A DNA stretch of 8,833 bases from an uncultured Collinsella sp. (GTDB lineage Bacteria > Actinomycetota > Coriobacteriia > Coriobacteriales > Coriobacteriaceae), in the NCBI GenBank assembly GCA_900541245.1, contig UQIS01000053.1, positions 1-8,833 on the forward strand, read 5' to 3'. The first letter of the stretch is position 1; every line of letters begins with the position of its first letter. The notes beneath the pieces were generated by a model that saw only the letters and a list, made by a program, of their open reading frames with translations, did no database searches and was not told the origin of the DNA. A program made the position numbers and the translations under genes. This document shows positions 1-6,244 of the stretch, in pieces.

Positions 1-119
1 TGGTCTTTTTCCGCACGCGCCTTTTAGCACTTACTGTCCTCTCGGGGCTTGCCTGTCCTGCCCGCGCTGCCTACCTTATATATTTGCCCTCCCCGGGGCT
101 CCTCGCCCGAACCCCTCAG

Positions 120-1484
120 CTAGTTCTTCAGCGAGTTCAGCGGTGCCGGGAAGCGTCCACCGCGGTGGGCAAGCACGGTGCCGGCGTTGGGGTTCACCGG
201 CATGATGGGCGCACGGCCAAACAGGCCGCCGTACTCGACGCAGTCGCCCACGCCCTTGCCAATGGCGGGAATCACGCGGACGGCCGTGGTTTTGTTGTTG
301 ATGACGCCGATAGCCATCTCGTCGGCGATGATGCCGGCGATGGTCTCGACCGGGGTGTCACCGGGGATGGCGATCATGTCCAGGCCAACGGAGCACACGC
401 AGGTCATGGCCTCGAGCTTCTCGAGCGAAAGCGCGCCAGCCTCGACGGCGGCGATCATGCCGGCGTCCTCGGACACGGGGATAAAGGCGCCGGAGAGACC
501 GCCCACGCTGGAGCTGGCCATGACGCCGCCCTTCTTGACGGCATCGTTGAGCATGGCGAGTGCGCAGGTCGTGCCGGGGCCACCGCAGGTGCCAACACCG
601 ATGATCTCGAGGATGCGGGCAACGGAGTCGCCGATGGCAGGCGTGGGGGCCAGCGACAGGTCGACAATGCCCTTCTCGACACCCAGGCGATGGGCGGCCT
701 CGCGGCTCATGAGCTCACCGGCGCGGGTGATCTTAAAGGCGGTCTGCTTAATCTTCTCGGCGACCTCCATCATCGATGCGGAATCGGGCAGCGTCTCCAG
801 GGCTGCGGCCATAACGCCGGGGCCCGAGACGCCTACGTTGATGACGGCGTCGGCCTCGCCACCGCCGTGGACAGCGCCCGCCATAAACGGGGAGTCCTCG
901 ACCATGTTGGCAAAGCAGACAAACTTGGAAGCGCCGACGGAGTCCTGGTCGGCCGTGAGCTTAGCGGCGTCGATGATGGTCTGCGCAGCCATGAGCACGG
1001 CGTCCATGTTGATGCCGGCGCGCAGGCTGGCGACGTTGACGCTGGAGCAGACGCGACTCGTGGTGGCGAGCGCCTGCGGGATGGACTGGATGACGCGGCG
1101 GTCGGCGTCGCCGATGCCCTTCTGGACGAGCGCGGAGAAGCCGCCCAGGTAGTCGATGCCGAGGGTCTCGGCCGCACGGTCGAGGGCATGCGCGATGGGG
1201 GTGAGGTCCTCATCCTTGCAGCAAGCGGCGATCTGCGCCACCGGGGTGACGGAGACGCGCTTGTTGACGATGGGGATGCCGTACTCGCGCTCGAGGTTCT
1301 CGGCGGTCTCGACCAAGTGCTCAGCCGTGTGCGTCACGTGGTCGTAGATCTTCGTGCACATGCGGTCGAGGTTCTCGTCGCCGCAACCCATGAGCGAAAC
1401 ACCCATGGTGATGGTCCTGATGTCGAGGTTCTGCTCCTCAACCATGCCGCGGGTTTCCGCGATTTCTGCGGGCGTGATCGCCAT
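120..1484 (-). CDS. PFL family protein (DUF711 / UPF0210), function unknown
   Basis: A 454-residue protein matching the PFL/DUF711 (UPF0210) family in length and sequence; members are usually about 450 residues. Seen in the sequence: the conserved core at about residues 186-223, with the FANMVEDSPFMAG block, a GGGEAD segment and INVGVSGPG; an N-terminal TITMGVSLMGC segment (about 24-34); and a C-terminal GGLSGAFIPVSEDAGM stretch. The family is known to have a pyruvate-formate-lyase-like barrel fold, but no reaction is established. No signal peptide or membrane segment is visible, so it is probably cytosolic. The frame stays open 19 codons further upstream, but the start at 1484 (MAITPAEI) has a TAGGAG Shine-Dalgarno 7 nt away and matches the usual family N-terminus. 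The small ACT-domain partner (UPF0237) often encoded next to this family is not on the upstream side, where metH lies. Family call is firm, function unknown. Confidence 0.93.
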   Translation of the reverse strand: MAITPAEIAETRGMVEEQNLDIRTITMGVSLMGCGDENLDRMCTKIYDHVTHTAEHLVETAENLEREYGIPIVNKRVSVTPVAQIAACCKDEDLTPIAHALDRAAETLGIDYLGGFSALVQKGIGDADRRVIQSIPQALATTSRVCSSVNVASLRAGINMDAVLMAAQTIIDAAKLTADQDSVGASKFVCFANMVEDSPFMAGAVHGGGEADAVINVGVSGPGVMAAALETLPDSASMMEVAEKIKQTAFKITRAGELMSREAAHRLGVEKGIVDLSLAPTPAIGDSVARILEIIGVGTCGGPGTTCALAMLNDAVKKGGVMASSSVGGLSGAFIPVSEDAGMIAAVEAGALSLEKLEAMTCVCSVGLDMIAIPGDTPVETIAGIIADEMAIGVINNKTTAVRVIPAIGKGVGDCVEYGGLFGRAPIMPVNPNAGTVLAHRGGRFPAPLNSLKN

Positions 1485-1491
1485 CCTTGCG

Positions 1492-1497
1492 CTCCTA
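1492..1497 (-). promoter_or_regulatory. Ribosome binding site of the PFL gene
   Basis: The minus strand reads TAGGAG, 7 nt before the ATG at 1484. It decides the start: the longer open frame to 1541 has no comparable site and would add residues unlike the family. Confidence 0.75.
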
Positions 1498-1530
1498 TCT
1501 GCCAAAACGAGCATAGTCTTATCTATTCTA

Positions 1531-1566
1531 ACGTGCCGCACGTGCCAAGTGGCGCATGCGGCACGT
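1531..1566 (-). terminator. Strong hairpin between metH and the PFL gene; possible terminator or attenuator
   Basis: Arms 1531-1546 and 1551-1566 can form a 16-position stem around an AAGT tetraloop. The outer 10 bp are perfect; inside are one C/A mismatch and one G-T wobble. The hairpin begins 26 nt after the metH stop and lies before the PFL ribosome binding site, where a terminator or partial terminator would be expected. The T-run after the stem is poor on the minus strand (TTAGAAT) and only four bases on the plus strand, so efficient intrinsic termination is doubtful. It could instead reduce read-through or stabilise an mRNA end. Confidence 0.45.
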
Positions 1567-1592
1567 TTTGGTGCTCGGTTGTTTCCGTTGTG

Positions 1593-4148
1593 TTACTGCC
1601 CAAAGACCTCTTCGGCGATGCGCGCGCTTTCGGCGGCGTCCTTGGCGTAGTAGTCTGCGCCAATCTGTTTGGCGTATTCGGGGGTGAGCACGGCGCCGCC
1701 TACGATGATCTTGACGCCCGGCACCTCGGCATGAAGCAGCTTGATGGTCTCCTCCATGGCGACGACCGTGGTAGTCATAAGCGCCGAGAGGCCGACGAGC
1801 TTAATGTCACGCTCCTGCACGGTCTTGAGCACCTCCTGCGGGTCGACGTCGCGGCCTAGGTCAAAGACGGTATAGCCGTAGTTATCGAGCAGCATCTTGA
1901 CGATGTTCTTACCGATGTCGTGGATATCGCCCTTGACGGTGGCCACGCAGATCTTGCCCTTGTCGGCAATCTCGCCGGCGGGCATCAGACGCTTGATGGT
2001 GTCGAAGCCCACGCGTGCGGCCTCGGCCGAGGCCATGAGCTGCGGCAAGAAGAACTTGCCCTGGTCAAAGAGGACTCCGACCTCGTCGAGGGCGGGGATA
2101 AAGTGATTGTTGATGAGGTCCATGGCGTCGTGATCTGCCAGCAGACGCTCAGTCTCGGCCGCGATTTCGCCTTTGCGGCCCGAGACGACCATGTGGCGGA
2201 TGGGGTCGTCATCGGCGCTTGCGGTGGTGCTTGCGGCAGGCGCGGCATCGCTCGATACTGACTGAGCGGCCGCCGGGTTCGCGGCGATCTTGTACGGATC
2301 GGTCCAGCCGGCGTAGCGCTCGATGTATCCGGTCGAGCCTTCGTCCTCAACGCTCAGGACGCGATAGCTGTAGACGGTATCCATAAAGCGCTTGGAACCC
2401 GGGTTCATGATGGGGGCATCCAGACCTGCACCAAAGGCGGCGGCCAAAAAGACCGAGCCCAGCAGCGGCCGCGCGGGCAGGCCAAAGCTGATGTTCGATA
2501 CGCCGAGTGCGCACTTGACGCCCAGGCGCTCCTTGCACAGAGACATGGCACGTAGAATCTGCTCAGCCTGGCGCTGGTTGGTCGAGGCGGTCATGACCAG
2601 GCAGTCGATGAGGATGCGGTCCGGGCCGATGCCGTAACGGGCGGCCTCGGCCACGATGCGCTCGGCGATGGCGAAGCGGGCCTCGGCGGTATCGGGGATG
2701 CCGCCCTCGTCGAGCGTAAGGCCGACGACGTTGGTGCCATAGTGGGCCACCAGCGGAAAGATCTCACCCATGATCTGTTGTTTGCCATTGACCGAGTTGA
2801 TGATGGGCTTGCCGGCGTAGCGGCGCACGGCGGCCTCGACGGCTGCGGGGTCGGTGGAGTCGATCTGCAGCGGCAGCAGCGTGGAGCCCTGGAGCTGCTC
2901 GGTGGCCTGCTGGATGACCTTGACCTCGTCGATCTCGGGCAGGCCCACGTTGACGTCCAGGATGTCGGCGCCCTGCTCCTGCTGGCTGATGCCCTGACTC
3001 ACGACGTAGTCCAGGTCGCCGTCGCGCAGGGCCTGCTGCAGGCGCTTTTTGCCGGTGGGGTTGATGCGCTCGCCGATGACGGCGATCTTGTGGCCGTCGC
3101 AGGGGAGGTCCACGACCGTCTGGGCGCTCGTGACCGACATGCTGGGCTTGCGGTGGCGCGGGCTGGGCGTGTGGTTGTCGATAAGCGTGCGCAAGGCCGC
3201 CATGTGCGCCGGCGTGGTGCCGCAGCAACCGCCCACGACGCTCACGCCGTCCTCGATCATGCCGGCGACGGCCTCGGCGTACTCGGGTGCCTGGATATCA
3301 AAGACGGTATTGCCGTCATCGTCCACGCGGGGCAGTCCCGCATTGGCCTGCACCATAACGGGCTTGTCGGTGACGGTGAGCATGCGCGCGGCGAGCCCTC
3401 GGAGCTCGGCCGGGCCCTGGCTGCAGTTGATGCCCAGGACGTCGGCGCCGATGGCGTCGAGGGTGATGGCGGCGACCTCGGGGCTCGTGCCCAAGAAGGT
3501 GCGGCCGTCTTCCTCAAAGGTCATGGTGGCAAAGACGGGCAGGTCGGAGTTCTCGCGGCAGGCGAGGACGGCCGCCTTGATCTCGGCCAGGTCGGTCATG
3601 GTCTCGATAATAAAGAGGTCGACGCCCGCAGCGACGCTGGCGCGCACCTCCTCGGCAAAGAGGTCGTAGGCCTCGTCAAAGCTGAGGGTGCCCAGGGGGC
3701 GCAGCAGGGCGCCGATGGGGCCGATGTCGCCGGCGACGTAGCGGGCGCCGGCCTCGCGGGCGCAGGTGACTGCCGCGGCAAAGACGTCTGCCACGGTGGC
3801 GGCGCCGTCGAGCTTGTGGGCGTTGGCGCCAAAGGTGTTGGCGGTGATCACGTCACAGCCAGCTTCGACGTACTGACGCTGGATATCGGTGATGACCTGG
3901 GGTTCCTCAAAGTTGAGCAGTTCGGGCAGGGCGCCTGCCTTCATGCCGGCGGCCTGCAACATGGTGCCCATGCCGCCGTCAAACAGCAGGTGCCCGGTGC
4001 CCTCGATGGCGGCACGCAGGCGATCGTCCTTAATGCGAAGGTCATCGATCGTGCGCGTTTTGTACGCGGCACCGTTGCAGCGCGCTGCATTGACGGGTGC
4101 CGCCAGCGCGGCACCGTCCAGATCATGAGTGATAAGCGGAGTAAACAT
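1593..4148 (-). CDS. metH: Cobalamin-dependent methionine synthase lacking the activation domain
   Basis: An 851-residue cytosolic enzyme that moves the methyl group of 5-methyl-THF via cobalamin to homocysteine, giving methionine. Visible modules: homocysteine-binding barrel (about 45-335) with FDGGMGTML near its start and the expected zinc cysteines C242, C308 and C309 (GINC and GGCCGT motifs); pterin-binding barrel from about 355 (GERINPTG); an Ala/Ser/Asp-rich linker (about 622-648); cobalamin cap; and B12-binding domain with GDIHDIGKN, whose H743 should be the cobalt ligand. Protein ends just after the B12 domain, whereas E. coli MetH (about 1227 residues) continues into a SAM-binding activation domain. 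That function appears to be supplied by the gene immediately upstream. The start is supported by TAGGAG 6 nt before ATG; this TAG is also the stop of the preceding gene. The first 45 residues or so precede the recognisable domain. All key motifs are intact. Confidence 0.96.
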   Translation of the reverse strand: MFTPLITHDLDGAALAAPVNAARCNGAAYKTRTIDDLRIKDDRLRAAIEGTGHLLFDGGMGTMLQAAGMKAGALPELLNFEEPQVITDIQRQYVEAGCDVITANTFGANAHKLDGAATVADVFAAAVTCAREAGARYVAGDIGPIGALLRPLGTLSFDEAYDLFAEEVRASVAAGVDLFIIETMTDLAEIKAAVLACRENSDLPVFATMTFEEDGRTFLGTSPEVAAITLDAIGADVLGINCSQGPAELRGLAARMLTVTDKPVMVQANAGLPRVDDDGNTVFDIQAPEYAEAVAGMIEDGVSVVGGCCGTTPAHMAALRTLIDNHTPSPRHRKPSMSVTSAQTVVDLPCDGHKIAVIGERINPTGKKRLQQALRDGDLDYVVSQGISQQEQGADILDVNVGLPEIDEVKVIQQATEQLQGSTLLPLQIDSTDPAAVEAAVRRYAGKPIINSVNGKQQIMGEIFPLVAHYGTNVVGLTLDEGGIPDTAEARFAIAERIVAEAARYGIGPDRILIDCLVMTASTNQRQAEQILRAMSLCKERLGVKCALGVSNISFGLPARPLLGSVFLAAAFGAGLDAPIMNPGSKRFMDTVYSYRVLSVEDEGSTGYIERYAGWTDPYKIAANPAAAQSVSSDAAPAASTTASADDDPIRHMVVSGRKGEIAAETERLLADHDAMDLINNHFIPALDEVGVLFDQGKFFLPQLMASAEAARVGFDTIKRLMPAGEIADKGKICVATVKGDIHDIGKNIVKMLLDNYGYTVFDLGRDVDPQEVLKTVQERDIKLVGLSALMTTTVVAMEETIKLLHAEVPGVKIIVGGAVLTPEYAKQIGADYYAKDAAESARIAEEVFGQ

Positions 4149-4157
4149 CGATGGCTC

Positions 4158-4946
4158 CTAATGGCTGGAATAGCAGGTGGTGTGGGCGGCGCGGAAGCGG
4201 CAGTGCTCGCGCATGCGGCAGATATTGCAGGTGGGGCGGCTCTGGGCGTCGTGGACTTCGCCGTCGAACAGACCAATCACCGCGGTCACGCTCTTGGTGG
4301 GCATGAGCAGGCTGGTGGGGGTGACGGTAAGTCCAATGAGGCGCGTGGCATTGAGTGCATCCACGATCGAGCGCTGGGCAGAGAGCGGGCAGTCGCCATA
4401 GCCGGGACTGAAGCGCCAGTTGCCGGCGAGCCCGTGTGCAGCGGCTGCAGCCTTGACCTGCTGGTCCATCTGCTCGACGGCGGCCTCCACATAGGCAGAG
4501 CATGCGGCGTCGAGCACGGCGCCTTCCAGGGGTTGCTGGGCTCCCGTGGTGCGCAGACGGCGTTCGGCAGACATCCCGAGGGTGCAGGCCATGAGCGCCG
4601 CCAGGCGGGCGTCTTTGAGATGTCGATAGATATCACGACCCCGCAGCTCAACATTGGTGCCAACCAAGCGGATGCAGGGCTCGCCCTGCTCGTCGACGCC
4701 CGTGGCATCGACGGCAAACACGCGTCGCACGCCGCGGGGCTCGATATCCAGCTCTAGGCGCTCGACTACAAGCTCAATTCGTCGTGACAGCTCGGGCTCA
4801 ATCTGCTGGCCGCCGTAGCCCAGATACCGCAGCATCTCGGCACGGTCGACACGAGGGCGGTGGGCAGCGTCGATACGGTAAAGCGCCGGCGACGCAAGGT
4901 CGGCCGGCACTTCAACAACGGTTGTATCGACGTGCGGTTTTTCCAT
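4158..4946 (-). CDS. Stand-alone MetH activation (reactivation) domain protein
   Basis: A 262-residue protein resembling the C-terminal activation domain of E. coli MetH, as in Thermotoga maritima where MetH and the reactivation domain are separate proteins. Expected role: bind SAM and, with a one-electron donor, remethylate cob(II)alamin formed when MetH is oxidised. Seen in the sequence: the RFSPGYGDCP signature at 178-187, the counterpart of the SAM-contacting RxxPGYPxCP of MetH; a SLLMPTKSVTAVIGL segment (about 212-226); and a cysteine-rich tail with C240, C243, C249 and C258 (C-x2-C-x5-C-x8-C). The tail could bind metal or an Fe-S cluster, which is inference. Its ATG overlaps the metF stop by one base (TAATG) and its stop lies 9 nt before metH, so the three proteins are probably made together by coupled translation. 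No signal peptide or membrane segment. The family call is good; the electron donor is unknown. Confidence 0.88.
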   Translation of the reverse strand: MEKPHVDTTVVEVPADLASPALYRIDAAHRPRVDRAEMLRYLGYGGQQIEPELSRRIELVVERLELDIEPRGVRRVFAVDATGVDEQGEPCIRLVGTNVELRGRDIYRHLKDARLAALMACTLGMSAERRLRTTGAQQPLEGAVLDAACSAYVEAAVEQMDQQVKAAAAAHGLAGNWRFSPGYGDCPLSAQRSIVDALNATRLIGLTVTPTSLLMPTKSVTAVIGLFDGEVHDAQSRPTCNICRMREHCRFRAAHTTCYSSH

Positions 4947-5818
4947 TACCCCAGGCGCTCCATAATGGTCGCGGCGATTGCAGGACGGTTCATAGTGTAC
5001 AGGTGTAGACCGTCGGCACCGTGCTCCTTAAGGTCGCAAAGCTGACGAGCAGCATAATCTACACCGGCTGCCTGCAGGCTCTCGGGGTCGTTCTCGTACT
5101 TGGCGAGAATCTTGATGACGGGGGAGGGCAGCGATGCGCCGCACATAAAGACCATGCGGCTGATTTGCGACTTGCCCATAAACGGCATGATGCCCGCGGT
5201 GATAGGCGCGGTGATGCCGGCTTTGTCGGCAAGCTCGCGGAAGCGATAGAAGCACTCGTTATCAAAGAAGAGCTGTGTCACAAAGAAGCTCGCGCCGGCG
5301 TCTTGCTTTTGCTTGAGGTGCTCGACCGAGAGGTTGAGATCCTCGCAGGCAATGTGGCCCTCGGGGTAGGCTGCGGCGCCCACGCAAAAGCCGGCATCGA
5401 CGAGCTCGGGGATGAGGTCACGGGCGTAGGCGTAGTCAGAGGCGGGCTTGTCGTCCTCAGTCGCGCCGGCGGGCAGGTCGCCGCGCAGGGCCAGGATGTT
5501 TTCAACGCCGGCGGTGCGATACTCGTCGATCTTGGCGGCGATATCGGCGTGCGAGCGGCCCACGCAGGTAAGGTGTGCCACCGAGGGTGTATCGAATTCG
5601 CTCGTAATCATATGCGCGATGGGGGCGGTGGTGGCACCGTTGCCCGAGCCGCCGGCCGAGCAGGTGACCGAGACAAAGCTCGGTGAAAGCTTGCACAGAT
5701 TGCCTGCCACCTCGCGAGCCGTGTCGAGGGTAAGCTCGCCCTTGGGCGGGAACATCTCAAACGAAACGGGTGCGGTGCCCTGGGATGCTGCCTGCTTAAA
5801 AACCTCGTCGACGCGCAT
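4946..5818 (-). CDS. metF: 5,10-methylenetetrahydrofolate reductase
   Basis: A 290-residue flavoprotein close to the E. coli MetF length (about 296). It reduces 5,10-methylene-THF to 5-methyl-THF, the methyl donor for the MetH encoded two genes downstream. Motifs in order: VSFEMFPP (18-25), with E21 matching the catalytic glutamate of E. coli VSFEFFPP; VTCSAGGSGN (51-60); AHLTC (81-85); NILALRGDLP (107-116), with D114 in the FAD-contact position; GAAAYPEGH (147-155); and DAGASFFVTQLFFD (173-186), with Q182 in the substrate-contact position. The open frame runs back to 5884, but the ATG at 5818 has AAAGGAG 6 nt away and gives the family N-terminus. It is the first gene of the operon, so its promoter should lie in the divergent region before glnN. 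Electron donor (NADH or other) cannot be told from the sequence. No anomalies. Confidence 0.96.
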   Translation of the reverse strand: MRVDEVFKQAASQGTAPVSFEMFPPKGELTLDTAREVAGNLCKLSPSFVSVTCSAGGSGNGATTAPIAHMITSEFDTPSVAHLTCVGRSHADIAAKIDEYRTAGVENILALRGDLPAGATEDDKPASDYAYARDLIPELVDAGFCVGAAAYPEGHIACEDLNLSVEHLKQKQDAGASFFVTQLFFDNECFYRFRELADKAGITAPITAGIMPFMGKSQISRMVFMCGASLPSPVIKILAKYENDPESLQAAGVDYAARQLCDLKEHGADGLHLYTMNRPAIAATIMERLG

Positions 5819-5824
5819 ATCGTG

Positions 5825-5831
5825 CTCCTTT
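5825..5831 (-). promoter_or_regulatory. Ribosome binding site of metF
   Basis: The minus strand reads AAAGGAG with 6 nt to the ATG at 5818, a near-ideal site. It decides against the longer frame starting at 5884, whose 22 extra residues do not resemble MetF. Confidence 0.8.
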
Positions 5832-5982
5832 AGATACGTAATAGTGTGATGTGTTGTAAGGATTCTACAGCACCACTGTGCCACGGTGGAGTTTTACTCG
5901 CTATTTGGGGATACCAATCGAAAATGCTTCGCTATCGGCATTTCCTATAACAGTGCGGTCAATCTAGGATGTGGCTATAAAG

Positions 5983-6008
5983 ACTGGTATCTGATGCGAA
6001 ATACCAGT
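5983..6008. promoter_or_regulatory. Operator-like perfect inverted repeat in the metF/glnN divergent region
   Basis: ACTGGTAT (5983-5990) and ATACCAGT (6001-6008) are perfect 8-bp inverted arms around a 10-nt centre. A further ATACCA half-site occurs near 5911. The repeat lies 164 bp from the metF start and 236 bp from the glnN start, and either gene could be the target. Two half-sites one helical turn or more apart suit a dimeric repressor, but the same sequence could form a small RNA hairpin. No regulator family can be named from it. Confidence 0.4.
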
Positions 6009-6092
6009 TAATAGAGTCCCATCCCAAATTGACAAACCTTAAACTATGGGGAGAGGTCTGCAATTTATACAGTTGATTGGCCATTAAGGGTG

Positions 6093-6223
6093 GCAGCGCC
6101 GCTGCGATGCGGTAACCTCATTGATTGGTTTCGCGACAGCAACATAACGGTAATGTCGCGGAAACACGGCGAGCCTAATCTATGACTCGTTCGTTAGTAA
6201 TCAACACCGCTTCTCACGCGGTG
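6093..6223 (+). promoter_or_regulatory. Hairpin-rich probable 5' leader of glnN
   Basis: Three stems precede the glnN ribosome binding site. The first is GCAGC/GCTGC at 6093-6105, with a 3-nt loop. The second pairs 6128-6138 with 6154-6165, 11 bp with a one-base bulge. The third is CACCGC/GCGGTG at 6205-6223, with a 7-nt loop, ending 8 nt before the Shine-Dalgarno. TTGATTGG occurs twice (6073-6080 and 6121-6128). The rest of 5819-6244 shows no gene. No riboswitch class was recognised, no T-run terminator is present, and the transcription start is not known, so regulation through this RNA is only an inference. Confidence 0.35.
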
Positions 6224-6231
6224 CCGATACG

Positions 6232-6238
6232 AAGGGAG
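6232..6238 (+). promoter_or_regulatory. Ribosome binding site of glnN
   Basis: AAGGGAG with 6 nt to the ATG at 6245. It decides the start over the upstream in-frame ATG at 6182, which has no such site and would read through the leader hairpin. Confidence 0.8.
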
Positions 6239-6244
6239 TTCCGT

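Noticed and set aside
1..119. Possible minus-strand start of another gene (GTG at 16-14 after AAAAGG), an AT-rich TATATAA stretch near 77, or a terminator after the PFL gene
   Set aside because: Only five codons are in the window, no -35 box matches the TATATAA, and the GC-rich segment near 90-105 is not followed by a T-run.
84..1859. A 591-codon plus-strand open frame opposite the PFL gene and the metH end
   Set aside because: It is the GC-rich antisense shadow of two strongly recognised genes; the translation is repetitive in G, D, A and H and resembles no family.
2742..4757. A 671-codon plus-strand open frame opposite metH and the activation gene
   Set aside because: Same kind of antisense shadow; it has no family motifs and crosses two real gene boundaries.
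5860..5880. A sigma-54-like TGGCAC...TGCT sequence upstream of metF
   Set aside because: The distance between the GG and GC elements is 9 nt instead of 10, and no sigma-54 activator is visible.
6029..6034. TTGACA as a possible -35 box for glnN
   Set aside because: No acceptable -10 hexamer lies 16-18 nt downstream; the nearby TTATAC near 6065 is too far away.
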